64,000 bases of DNA. Origin: Gonatopus flavifemur. Its lineage: Eukaryota > Arthropoda > Insecta > Hymenoptera > Dryinidae. Position numbers and translations under genes: made by a program. Positions 36,402 to 47,298 of the stretch are shown here, piece after piece. The DNA is taken from positions 15,020,501-15,084,500 of the forward strand of contig JAFFJZ010000009.1 in assembly GCA_018340375.1 (NCBI GenBank), read 5' to 3'. The notes below the pieces were generated by a model. The model ran no database searches. It was not told the DNA's origin and was given only the letters and a program-made list of their open reading frames with translations. How positions within the stretch are numbered: the first letter of the stretch is position 1; every line of letters starts with the position of its first letter.

Positions 36402-38056
36402 TTAATGTATGTAAGCCGGTTTTAGTTTGTCGAGATTTTTCGTAATATATGAATTTTCATCTGTCTGAATTGAAGCATTATTATTTGCAGTGATCTCTAA
36501 GACTTTGAAGGGGCCTAGGTAATGTTTGTCGAATTTGCTTATTCTTGGTTCTTTCAAAACGTATACCATTTGTGCGGGAAAGAGTTCTATTTCATTGGCT
36601 CTCTTATCATACTGTTCCTTCGATTTTTGCTTTGAATTCACTAGATTTGTATGGGCTATTTCTCGAATTTTGTCTAGGTGAGGGATTAATTCAGTGAGGT
36701 ACGAGTTATATGTTTGAAATTCCTCTGTACGTGGAAATGATGACGGTAATCGGGCTTGTTTACCAAAGACCAATTCGCAGGGTGGAAAGTTTGTTGCTTC
36801 ATGTGTAGAAGTATTATATGAGAACATGGCGAACGGTAAAAGTATGTCCCAGTCTTCATGGGATTCCATATGTTTCAAATATTCGGTTAGAACAATATGA
36901 CTACGTTCTAAGGATCCATTGGATTGTGGGCGATAACCCGAAGTTGGAATTTGTTTGATTCTGAAAATTTCAGCCAGTTGGGATAGAACATTCTCTACAA
37001 CTGCTTCACCTCTAGCAGTCAAGATACATCTTGCCGCACCGAAAGTGGCAATGCAATAGCGAGCAAATGCATCGGCTATAGGTGATGCCCTGGCATTGGG
37101 AATAGGGATAGCGAGACAGTATTTTGTGAATGTATCTTGCATCGTTAGAATGTATTTGTTCCCACCTGGAGTAATTGGGAGTGGTCCTGAAATATCTAAT
37201 GCAATTTTATCGAAAGGTTCTGACGATGTATCTGTAATCAACATTGATCCTTTTGTTTCGATTCTAACGAGTTTTTGTTCTTGGCAACTTTGACAAAATT
37301 TGATGTATGTTTGGATATCTTCGAACATTCTCTCCCAAAAATAATGTTGGCGTATTCTGTTATATGTTTTACCAACGCCTTTGTGACCAGCGAACAAACT
37401 TCCATGATATTCCTTTATGATTTGCGGTCTGATTTCTGATGGAGGTGTTTCTATCTCTCTCGTACACGATGTCATTCCGTAAGTTGGGTCCGTAAAGATT
37501 TCTTGGAATAAAAATTCAATGTGTTTAGGCTTCGGGGTAAAAATTGTCTGGTTGGGATATTGACTCGAATGGTACGTATGTTATCTTCGTCCATGGCATC
37601 TTCCAAATCTTGTAGGAAAATTTTTGAATCGTCGAATTTGACCTTATCCCTGAAATTATGTGTTGCTACCATGGTGTATGTGCGAGATGAAATTCTTTCG
37701 GAAATTAAAATTTCTCCTTCCCGTGGATGATGTTTACGGATTTTATCTGTTTGAATATAATTTAGTTCCGCTAGGGTTTTGTATGTTATGTCGTCAATTA
37801 CTCCGTCAGCGGGGATAAAATGATCGTAATCATCTTTTGTCCAGGTTAAGGGTTTTTCTGATATGGATACCATGCATTCTGATCTGTCTGAGGGTTCTGA
37901 GGGTGGAAGGGGTGTATACGGAAGGATTGAGGTGACGTTATCGGCGATATTGGGATTTTTGTGAGTTGTGTTTTGAGTTTCGTTAGATAATGGTTTTTCG
38001 GGCTCGAGGATAAGGTAATTCTTCAAATAACTTTTTGGTGATCTCATCTTCTCCAT
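36402..38056 (-). pseudogene. Gypsy integrase with N-terminal extension; catalytic D replaced
   Basis: The integrase frame (36402-37475, 357 aa) has the zinc finger H-H-C-C (EYHGSLFAGHKG ... FCQSCQEQK), the first catalytic D in DISGPLP and the E in NGSLERSHIVL. The second D, normally in LTDxG, is alanine: ILTARGEAVVENV (codon 37014-37016, GCT). The C-terminal GPFKVLEI/LKP module is present. Frame 37472-38056 directly upstream has the typical errantivirus pre-integrase region (HFIPADGVIDD, VATHNFRDKVKFDD), joined after a frameshift with 4-bp overlap. Strand transfer would be abolished by the D to A change. Confidence 0.88.
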
Positions 38057-38447
38057 TGGAATCGACTGAACTGTTGGGTATGGAGATTCTACGGAAAGTT
38101 TTGTTTGTAGATGTCGTTTGGAAAGGATCGAGTTTTTCTTGAGGTATTATTGTTCTATTGTAGGTTGATGAATCGTCAGACAATATTTCTGAATCGTAGT
38201 AACTGTAAGTTGGGCTTTGGTCGGGGGAGAAACTCAATATGTCTTCAATGTTTCTGATGAGGTTGGGTCCCAAATGTCTGAGACTGATGAGTTTGGAGTT
38301 GAGATAGGTGAATTTATGGGAGTTGTTGGGTCATTTGGGTTTTGTGGAAATTGTGTGGAGTTGACATTTGGGTTTGGGTTGGATGGGATTGATAGGTTTT
38401 CGTCCTCCAGGGTTATTTCATGAGTCAGAGTAGGAAGTGGACTGGGT
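37983..38447 (-). pseudogene. pol linker between RNase H and integrase, Pro/Ser/Asn-rich
   Basis: Overlapping minus-strand frames (37983-38273 and 38234-38482) encode low-complexity Pro/Ser/Asn-rich protein linking RNase H to the pre-integrase region. The frame changes show at least two small indels. No catalytic motif is present. Confidence 0.6.
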
Positions 38448-40027
38448 CTAGAGGAGCTGACAATTTGGAATGATTCGATCAATTCCTGTCTGTGAATTTT
38501 GTTTCTGTTGTAGTCTTCGTCTTTCTCTGACTCTAGCTGCGATGCAGCCTTCGTCTGCAGAATTTTGGTCGGTATTTACTGTGGAAGTTGGGTCTTCGTT
38601 GTGTCTGGGTCGAATAGGGTTTACTGGAACTATTGGGTTTCGTGAGAGAGCATTTGCGTTGGCATTAGCTCCGCCCGGTTTGTATGCGATTTCATCTAAA
38701 TTTGGATGTGAAAGTACTTGGTGTGCCCATTCACTCAAACGTGTCTCATCATCTTTGAAGGATTCTATGTGCCGTAATGGTTGATGATCAGTAATTATTG
38801 GAAATTTTTAATTGTGTAAATATTGACTGAATTGTTTCAATGCATAGGGAATAGCGAGAAGTTCCTTTTCGATAGTCGAATATCGTGTTTCTGTTCTTGT
38901 CAGAAGACGTGAAATGTACGCTACCGGTAAATCACTTCCTACTTTTCCTTGACTGAGAATTGCACTATACCGTAGTCAGATGCATCTGTGGTTATAATGA
39001 AATTTTTCGTGAAGTCTGGATATTGTAATAATGGTTCTGAAAAAAAGGCTGTTTTGAGTTTATCGAAACTTTTTCGTTGGTTAATTCCCCAAATGAATTT
39101 TGTCCCCTGTTTCAAGGGGTCTGCTATTGGTTCGGCTACTGTTGAAACATTTTGAATGAATTTTCGATAGTATCCTGCTAATCCAAGGAATTGTCGGATT
39201 TGTTTCTTCGGGGTTGGGAAATTTTGAACTGCTCCCAATTTTTTTGGATTTGGTCTCACACCTTCTGAGGTGAAGATGTGTCCCAAATAAATCATTTTTC
39301 TTTCGAAAAGTTCACATTTGTCTGTTTGTAAAACGAGATTGTGTTTTCTAAGTCGTTCTAACATTTCGCGGATTAATTTTACGTGTTATCCTATTGTAGA
39401 TGAATAAACAATAATGTCGTCTGAATAAACACATAATCCCTTCCCTATCATTTCGGAAAGAATTTTATCCATTAAGCGTTGGAAGGTAGCTGAAGCGTTT
39501 TTAAGATCAAAAGGCATGCGAACGAATTCGTAGTGCCCGAAAGCGGTTGAGGAAGCAGTTTTATCTCTATCGTCGGAATGAACGGGAATTTGGTGGAAGC
39601 CACTTGCTAAATCGAATACCGAAAAATGTTTTGCACCTCCCAAATGGTCTATTTTATCTGGAATTCGTGGTAATGGATGTTTATCGTCGACCGTTTTTGC
39701 ATTCAGAGCACGATAATCAACGGCTATCCTCCATTTCCTCTTACCATCTGGCCCAGCCTTTCTAGGGACAGGGTGTAGTGGCGCGTTGTATGGGGACTCA
39801 GATTCGATAACTATTCCTGATTCTTTCCAATTTTTTACTTGTTTTTCAATTTCTTCGATTATTGCTGGTACATAGGGATACTGTGGTTTGTTGATTGCAG
39901 AAAAATCGACTTGTGGAATTTTATGATGTATGGTAGTGCATTGTTTTAATGAGTCTCCAGTTATGTGAAATACGTCTGGGAAATCTATGATTATTGGTTC
40001 GGCAATTTCTCTGTATTCTGCACTCAA
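38448..40027 (-). pseudogene. Gypsy reverse transcriptase and RNase H, frameshifted
   Basis: Frame 39386-40027 has the RT fingers and palm: WRIAVDYRALN, VFDLASGFHQIP (motif A aspartate present) and CVYSDDIIVYS (YxDD-type motif C intact). It ends prematurely after SSTIG. Frame 38939-39364 continues with YLGHIFTSEGVRPNPKK, FLGLAGYYRKFI and RNase H TTDASDYG, then breaks. Frame 38448-38738 carries the C-terminal RNase H end and NANALSRNP. The pieces are colinear, so small indels and stops, not rearrangement, broke the gene. The catalytic residues seen are conserved, unlike those of the integrase. Confidence 0.9.
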
Positions 40028-40039
40028 CTTATTTAACTG

Positions 40040-40770
40040 TACCAGTTGATGTATTAAGAGGACTCTTTGGTCACCTTCTTTCGGATCTACTATATATTCC
40101 CAAAATCTTCTTCACTATCGCTGGAAAAATTATCATCTTGCGCCGATGAATGAGTGGGAATTTGGATTTCGTACTGGTCCTTCACTCCTGAGAAAATATC
40201 TTCTCGTTGAGTTGTGTTATTTTCTAATTTGGTTGTGTTATTGAGGGCGGAGTAAGAGGTGTTGGATTTATTTGAAATCGTTCGTTTTGGAGATTCATTT
40301 TCGATTCCAGTTTCATGAAGCGATAAGTTTTCGACTATTTCATCCAATTCGCAGTAGTTAGAAAAATCTATGGGTTTAATTGGAGCAATTTCATCGACTA
40401 TTGTGTTATGGTGGAATCAGATTTCCGTTTGGTTTTCTACGAGGAAAGGAGCTCCTAAAATTCCGTCGTAGGGTACTTTACAGTCCACTACGTAAAAATA
40501 GGCGTTTATTGTTATTCCCGCAAAGCTTAAATCTATGATTATTGTTTCTAAAACGTGTGTTGAACCAGCTATGCTTATGATCAAAGTACGTCGGTCTTTT
40601 TGAAATTCGGAATTCAGAGATTTGTAATGGATGATGTTGATTTCTGAGCCAGTGTCGATTGAAAATTCGCCTCCTTCTTTAATTAGTTTACTGGACTTCA
40701 GAGAGAGTGTGGGAGCAGAGGCTTGAGCTGAGAATCGGGATTTGTTATCTATTGCGAGAAACGGACCTTT
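40040..40770 (-). pseudogene. Gypsy aspartic protease and linker
   Basis: On the minus strand the frame through 40660 reads FSIDTGSEINIIHY, with the DTG active-site triad of retroviral-type proteases, followed by hydrophobic flap-like sequence and YDGILGAPFL (ILG motif). A TGA after NQTEI (near 40425) interrupts it, and 40090-40347 continues as an acidic linker before RT. The gag-protease junction needs a frame change near 40770. Confidence 0.8.
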
Positions 40771-41094
40771 CGGCGACTGTTTGATGGGTCTCCGCTCACC
40801 GATTCGCTGAGGTTCCGATGAACGCGGTTGGAGTTTAAAGATTGAGATCGTTGTAAGGGGGAGTGATTTCGGATGCTATAACGTGCTGGAGATTGACGGG
40901 GTGAATAGTCTGGACGATCCGGTGGTGGAGTTCAAGATCTCGATTGAAATCGCGAACAACGAGTTTCTTCCGTTCGAGAATAAGGATTTCTCTCTGGACG
41001 AAATTCTCGTCCTTCCCTGGATCTTTCGTAATTCATCTGTGTATCGGAATCTTCTCGTCAGGGATAGTATGCGCGATCTATGTCTCTCGATTCT

Positions 41095-42087
41095 CTATAG
41101 GGGGGGATTGTTCGTGCAATCCGGATCTCTCCAACGTGTTGGAGACGGGCTATCATTCCTCCAGCGGGGATCTCTTTCGAGGGTATTCATGGCATAGGAT
41201 TGTGGAGAGTGAGATCTGGGATACCTTGGATATGGTGGGTATGTGTCGTCCGGATAGCGCGGGGGTCCGTGAGATTCTGGACGGGGTGAGTTCCTTCGCG
41301 CTAGGTCGTATGGTGTAGGATATTGTGGATATGAGACGTTTGGCGAGTGATATGATGTAGATGGTGGATTAGGGTCGTATGAGAACGGAGATCTATGTTC
41401 ATACCGATAAGAGAGGGATGGATAATATTCTTCTGGTTGACTCGGATGATGGGAAGGCTGTGTGAATCTGTTATGGTGTAACTCTTTTAAGGATCCACCG
41501 TAATATGACTCTGCTTCGATCGCTCGATCACAGACGTCATCATAGTCGGCAGGATTCCCTAGCATAACGTATCTAGCGATTTTATCTGGGAGTCCATCTA
41601 AACATCCAGTTTTCGCGGCTCTATTTATGTGATCCTTCATCCCTTGCGTGAGTGTAGTATTTTCCTTTATGTACAATTTGGCGTCACGCACCACATAACT
41701 ATATCTATTGAGAAAATCTCTCACTGTTTCGTTTGGCTTACTGGCCGTAGTTTTCAAGTTCCTCATTATTTCTCCGGAAGATTTCGGGGTGGAAAACCTA
41801 CTTCCAAGTTGTTTCGCTAATGCAGCGAAATCCTCGAACTGTTTTCCATCTACGAAATATTGAGCAGGGTCAGTGAGTCGCGTTTTGATTCTATTCACTG
41901 TATCTCCTTGCGCCAGTTCAGGATTCATTTTATCGAATCGATCGACCTCCTGTAAGAAAATTTTGAGCGGAGGTGACTGTCCGTCGAACAGGGGTATCCG
42001 AGCTAGTTGTTCGCAGTCTCTGAATTCTGAATTAAATCTCGCGAATTCAATGAGGGTTTGAGAGATATCTAGTTCTTGATGCGGCAT
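41095..42087 (-). CDS. Gypsy gag polyprotein
   Basis: I start at the ATG at 42087 (MPHQELDISQTL), because the 44 upstream residues are basic, leader-like and unconserved in style. The N-terminal two thirds carry gypsy gag features: IPLFDGQSPPLKIFLQEVDRF, TVRDFLNRY and a helical C-terminal capsid part up to AIEAESYYGG. The last 130 residues are Tyr/Pro/Ser-rich. I see no CCHC zinc knuckle. The frame stops at 41095, and 40770-41094 keeps coding-like Arg/Ser-rich sequence in another frame. Nothing shows whether this is a true gag end or a broken one. Confidence 0.75.
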   Translation of the reverse strand: MPHQELDISQTLIEFARFNSEFRDCEQLARIPLFDGQSPPLKIFLQEVDRFDKMNPELAQGDTVNRIKTRLTDPAQYFVDGKQFEDFAALAKQLGSRFSTPKSSGEIMRNLKTTASKPNETVRDFLNRYSYVVRDAKLYIKENTTLTQGMKDHINRAAKTGCLDGLPDKIARYVMLGNPADYDDVCDRAIEAESYYGGSLKELHHNRFTQPSHHPSQPEEYYPSLSYRYEHRSPFSYDPNPPSTSYHSPNVSYPQYPTPYDLARRNSPRPESHGPPRYPDDTYPPYPRYPRSHSPQSYAMNTLERDPRWRNDSPSPTRWRDPDCTNNPPL

Positions 42088-44034
42088 GATGTGTTTGAAG
42101 TTGAGTCCGAAAGGAGACGAAAGAAAAAAAAATCGGGTATTTTTCCTCCCTCTTTTTTTTGAATGAATAGATTTTACGGTGAGTTTGGGAACCTTTCTCC
42201 TTCCACGAGGAGGAATCAAGAATTAATTCGGATTCTTGTTAAATCGACACGGACCGGGATTGAAAGTTTTGCCAAGTTCGGATTCTGTCAAATTTTGATT
42301 TTGGTAAAGTTGTCTCTTAAATCCTTTGAGGACTGCTCTTCGACCGGATTTAGGCATTGACGAACAGAATGTCAGGGAATGAGAGTGGACGGGAAACAAA
42401 ATTCTCCTGTTCCAGAGAAAAATCTACCACAGCATGCAGTCAGAATTTTCTCGAAACCGAGGTAGTGAATGTAAGTGGAAGAGAGAAAGTGGTGAGAAAT
42501 CTCTTTATTGAAAAATTTCGGAGCCTAATTCCCTGTTTCAGAGGAAAACTCACCGCGGACTGCAGTCAAGCTTCCTCGAGAGCAACGAGATGGCTGCAAT
42601 TCCTAATAAAAGATAAATGCACCGTATTCGGTTCGAAAGGAGTTACTTTGATATTCTCGTTGTACTATTATTTACAAGCTTAACAACAATCAAGCACCAC
42701 CGCAAGAGGCAGTCACCGACGATTGGAAAGATTCGTGAACACAGTAGAAAAATTTCGCGCTATTGCTCTCCAATATGAAACACTCACCGCTGAATGCAGT
42801 CAAATCCTTCACAAGAGAGAGAAAATCACGCAGAAGAATCGAGAATCGGATCAAGTTCTATAATCTCAATCTGTTTACACCCCTATCAATCGTTTCACCA
42901 TCATTACAGTCACTGTCAATTAGAAAGATCAATGAACAGATTCTTATCTACACGCTATAATCCCACAAATGCAAAACAATCACCACTGACTGCAGTCGAA
43001 AGTTTCATGAATGAGGAAAATAATATGACGCACAGACCCTTTGGTTTGAGGATAATATCACCATTAACCATTCACGGGCCTCAACAATGAACCAGCACCG
43101 CGTGAAAGGCAGTCACTGACCATCGAAAAAGTCCGCAAAATGCTCGAAGTCTCAAGTTATTATTCTCCTCTCGTGAAACACACACCACAGAATGCAGTCA
43201 TATATATCACAAGCAGAGATAGAGAACAACTTTGAAGAACTCAGTGATTTGATTCAGGATTTTACGTGAACACGAACAGTCTGATCGAGCAAACGAAGAA
43301 CAAGCAAATCCATCTCTTTTCCCACAAATTTACTGAAAGGGAACCATCTATGTCCAAACAACCCTAAAATTTCGATGCCGAAGAACGTGTTTTAACCGTT
43401 TGCGGTATACGAAGTTACTAGTTTACTTCCTGATCGCGGATGATATGATTCCCTAAGTTCTCGACTGTAAAAGATTGGGGTTCTTCAAGAACTATTTGTC
43501 ACGTAAAATGCGATGAATTAGGTATGATTGCCATTTGCAATCACACTACTTACATATGATACAAGAAAAAAAATAACAATTAGATAAAAGAGCATGAAGA
43601 ATTATTGAAGATGTGTAACATAGAGAAAAGAATTGTGTGTATTTAGTTCAGAGTATCGCGAAGAACTCGTGTAGTTAAGTGAGGTCAGCATGCAACGAAA
43701 CGTATGCAACGTTCGTCGTCGTCGACGACGTTGAAAAAAAGAATCGATTGTTTGACACAGCAACGCGGGAAAAGGAACTCTCACAATGAGATATCCTTCG
43801 TCGTATACAAATGTTTGATTGGAGGAAATTTCTTCAATGAATGAAAAGTTGAATTTGGAAGGGGAAGAAATTGAAATTGTGAATGAATCGAATCTTGTAA
43901 TGTCATTGAACAAACTACGTTATTGAGCAAAATCTCATCAACTCGATAAGTACCCTTATTGAATCGAATAGAGGAAGAAAAAAAATATTTACTGTTGATG
44001 AAGATCTCAGGGGACCCACACCCGGCACCAATTT
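42088..44034. repeat. Retroelement 5' leader with repeated CAC...TGCAGTC modules
   Basis: The 1.9-kb untranslated leader between the 5' LTR and gag holds recurring modules on the plus strand: CACAGCATGCAGTC (42428), CACCGCGGACTGCAGTC (42550), CACCGCTGAATGCAGTC (42785), CACCACTGACTGCAGTC (42981) and CACCACAGAATGCAGTC (43183). A second module, AGGCAGTCACYGAC, occurs near 42710 and 43107. Spacing for the last three is close to 200 bp. No ORF is convincing. Confidence 0.65.
44013..44030 (-). other. Primer-binding site
   Basis: Four bases inside the 5' LTR, the minus strand reads TGGTGCCGGGTGTGGGTC. It starts with TGG, complementary to a tRNA CCA end. I do not identify the tRNA. Confidence 0.75.
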
Positions 44035-45737
44035 TGTTACGAAGTGACAAATGGCAAGTGTTGTTCATATCACCTTGTCACAAATTATTTATTGTTCGAA
44101 ACGACCCGAGCGGCTTGACCGAATCGAATGTGTGGGTCTGCTCACGTTCCAAGCTTGCCGAGGAACTCCAAATTCCGAGGCGGCACCCGTAGATATGTTC
44201 AATGATTTCTTTTGAATGATGAAAGGGAAGAGAAATGAACTGATAGATTGACCTTCAGTTTCTAAGGCGAGTGTTATTCGCATCAATATTTATTTCTTTC
44301 GGAAAGAGAAAGAGAGAGAGAAAAGATGAAGAATATTACAATAAAACGATTCGAATAGGATGGAATGACCGATACAATGACTTTTTAATTACAAGATTTT
44401 TAACAGTGACATCGAGATAGTTTCTGATGGGAGAAAGTATGTGTATGTGTGTGTGTATATGAGGATAATCTACGAACCTACTTCCGTTCAAGCTGACCTT
44501 TGAATATCTGGCTGCGAGCTGGATCCAAAGTGAACGACCAAGATCTTGTAGATGGTGGCAACTGGATCAGGAGTTTGGATATGGTTTGGATGCACTGGAT
44601 TTAGTGATGCTCTGACTTAAAAATTAACTTGGAAAGTCCGATTGCGAAGATTCGAATAAGAGAGTGAGAGCGGTACAAATGGGTTTGGCGGAATAAGTAT
44701 CCCGTCAAAAATTGTTACCGGCACGTGGAACTTGCGCGAGTTCGATCACGGTACCAGACGAGAACTTTGTCTTGTTTAACTTGGTGAATCCGCGTGTTAT
44801 CAAGCCTGCTTCTGCAAGGCGTGTCCCCGATAGATCCCGAAAGTATACTCTTGCTTCCCATCAGGATCGCTCTTATTTAAGGAAGCGAATGATATCTTTT
44901 TGCCGTTGGGAGTGGGGAATCACGCGATTGAATTTTTGTCGATTTTGAATTCGCTTTAGTTACCATGCTCCATAATCAATGAATGTGTGTCAGAGAGAAG
45001 TAATGAATTAGGAAGGGGATGGATGGAAGGTGCGCGGGCCACTTTGGACTCAGCTCGATGCAGTTTCAGCAAATTCTTCGCACATCGAAATGTTGCAAGT
45101 GACCTAGTCTTTATATGAACAGAAGGATGTCAGCAAATTCTTCGCATATCGATATGTTATGATGATTATTTGACAAAAAGTTTAATGAGTTTAAAAATAA
45201 TGACAACAGGAGGTCCAATGATAGAGAATCTTAGGTGAATTCGTTCATCCTTCCTCGCATGTATGCGCGCTTCCATTTTCACTTCAGATAGATGCATAGG
45301 AGTTGTTCTATGTTTCCAATATTTCGTCTCCAACCCACTCTCTCAAGTGTTGTCTCGAATTACATGTTATCACTCCCTTCCGAGAAAACCATTGGGAGAA
45401 ATCGTTGATATTTTGACCTTGCGAGTTCTCTATCAGACCTTCCATGTCCGAATTATCCAAGTATAGCTCAACTGTATCAACTTCAGTGAATCTGATGAAT
45501 AAATGGATGGCAGTGATATCCCATATGACGAGAGAAGCCTTCGAATTCATTGTTTATCATTGGAAGTAATTTCAATGTTCTTAGGACCTGTGTTCTGGAT
45601 ATGTTTTGATAATTTCTGTATTCAATTCATCGGCAGTATCCTCTGAATGAATCCAAACCCTTCTCCTGCTCATGGGTGAAAGGATTCATATAATCAGAAG
45701 TGAATGAGGGGGGCAAGTTTTTGGTAGGCACATCACA
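44035..45737 (-). repeat. 5' LTR (1,703 bp)
   Basis: Direct copy of 31465-33183 with the same TGTTACGAAG and CACATCACA ends. It is the 5' LTR because gag and pol read on the minus strand away from it. About 5 percent divergence from its partner in the part I aligned. Confidence 0.93.
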
Positions 45738-45783
45738 GCGAAACCAATGGATGAAATGTGAAACTAATCCATGGAAACTTTTC

Positions 45784-46500
45784 CTGGCGATGCATGTCGA
45801 TTTTCAGTCAAAAAAATATGTAGAAATATTTGTTTATAGATAATTTGTTTGAACAATTTCTTTTCAAAAACGTCATACCCAAAAACTGACACCGGATTCG
45901 GAGTCTACAGGAAAAATTACATCGTAAACACGTATCATGAGCATTCAGAACGTCCAAAAATTGTTATAAAAATGTAAATAAACAATTTCAAAATGAAATA
46001 CCCTCTTGCGCCCATGCTCAAACTACCTCATATTTTGAAATACCATTGTATAGAATCTTGCTCTGGCGATGCATGTTGATTTTTAGTCGAAAAAATATGC
46101 AAAAAATGATTGTTTATAAATAATTTGTTTAAACAATTCCTTTCAAAAAACGTCATACCCAAAAACTGACACTGGATTCGAATTCTACGTGGAAATTGAC
46201 ATCGGAAACACGTATCATAAGCATTCATACCGTCTGTAAATAGTTATAAAAAAATTGATAAACAGTTTCAAAATGAAATACCCTCTTCCGCCCATGTTCA
46301 AACAATCCCATATTTTGAGATACTAACGTATGGAATCTTGTTCTCACGATGAACAATTGTCCCGGAAAAAACGACATAGCCAAAAACCGACACAGCATTC
46401 GAATTGTACAGAAGCAATCACATCGAAAACATATATTATGTACATTCATACTGTAAGGAAGTTTTTATAGAAGACAAAGAATTCCAGGAATGAAGTATCT
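45784..46500. repeat. 280-bp tandem repeat, about 2.5 copies
   Basis: CTGGCGATGCATG at 45784 recurs at 46063, and a diverged copy (CTCACGATG) starts at 46343, so the period is 279-280 bp. Each copy includes ACGTCATACCCAAAAACTGA or a close variant. Confidence 0.8.
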
Positions 46501-46737
46501 CCTCTCACCCATGTCTGAACTGTGATACAAAATTCTAGTCACGTTGTATATTTTATCTACGTCTCAATAAATATGAGTTCAAAGTGACATTGCACATCCC
46601 GTCAGACCCATCCTCCGGTTTGATTCAGGATTTATGAAAGTATGAGATTTCAACTTCTCTTGATTTTGCGCATCCTCTCACCACTCACTTTGCAGGTTGT
46701 TTCCACGTGGATGTTGTTTGTTCAGTTGGTCTGCTAC

Positions 46738-47177
46738 GTGGGTCTCCTTGCCTCTCACATTGGGGTGCTTGTTCCATGTTAGTCCCCCTGCCTTCCACAT
46801 CGGGGTGCTTTTCTCATGTGAGACTTCTTGCATCTCACATTGGAGTGCTCGCTTCATGTGAGTCCCCTTGCCTCTCATATCGGGCTGCTTGTTTCACGTG
46901 AGTCCCCTGGCCTCTCATATCGGGGTGCTCGTTTCACGTGAGTCCCCTTGCCTCTAACATCGGGATACTTCTCTCATGTGGGTCTCCTTGCCTCCTACAT
47001 TGGGGTGCATGTCTCATGTGAGACCCCTTGCCTCTTACATCGGGTTGCTTGTTTCATGTGAGTCCCCTTGCCTCTCACATCGGTGTGCTTGTTACATGTG
47101 AGTCCTCTTGCATCTCACATTGGGGTGATTGTTTCATGTGAATCCCTTCGCCTCTCACATTGTAGTGCCTCTTTTAT
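46738..47177. repeat. 40-bp minisatellite, 11 copies
   Basis: Eleven consecutive units, all exactly 40 bp, begin GTGRGTCYCCTTGCCTC and continue ACATYGGGGTGCTTGTTTCAT with substitutions only. The unit is not a multiple of three, so it is not protein-coding. It lacks the repeat-spacer structure of a CRISPR array. Confidence 0.92.
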
Positions 47178-47298
47178 GTGTGTCCATTCCATCACGTTCG
47201 TTCATTCGATATGCCTTTTCTCACTGTGTGGGATTGATGGTCTCAGGAAAGTCCTAAGTTTTGAAACTCTCCGTATGCTGTCGCATATGAGCGGTACA

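Larger units (their letters stand above)
31465..45737 (-). mobile_element. Errantivirus-like Ty3/gypsy LTR retrotransposon, defective, 14.3 kb
   Basis: Two direct LTRs flank an internal region on the minus strand with, in order, leader, gag, protease, RT/RNase H, integrase and env relic. The order PR-RT-RH-IN-env and the F-like env place it near insect errantiviruses (Ty3/gypsy). The flanking 4-mers GTGA (31461-31464) and GCGA (45738-45741) could be a decayed target duplication. All ORFs carry frameshifts, stops or lost catalytic residues, so it cannot move by itself. It is inserted in the Mutator-like pseudogene. Confidence 0.9.

Noticed and set aside
46738..47177. Possible CRISPR-like array (regular 40-bp repeats)
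   Set aside because: The units are contiguous with no unique spacers, and the genome is eukaryotic.
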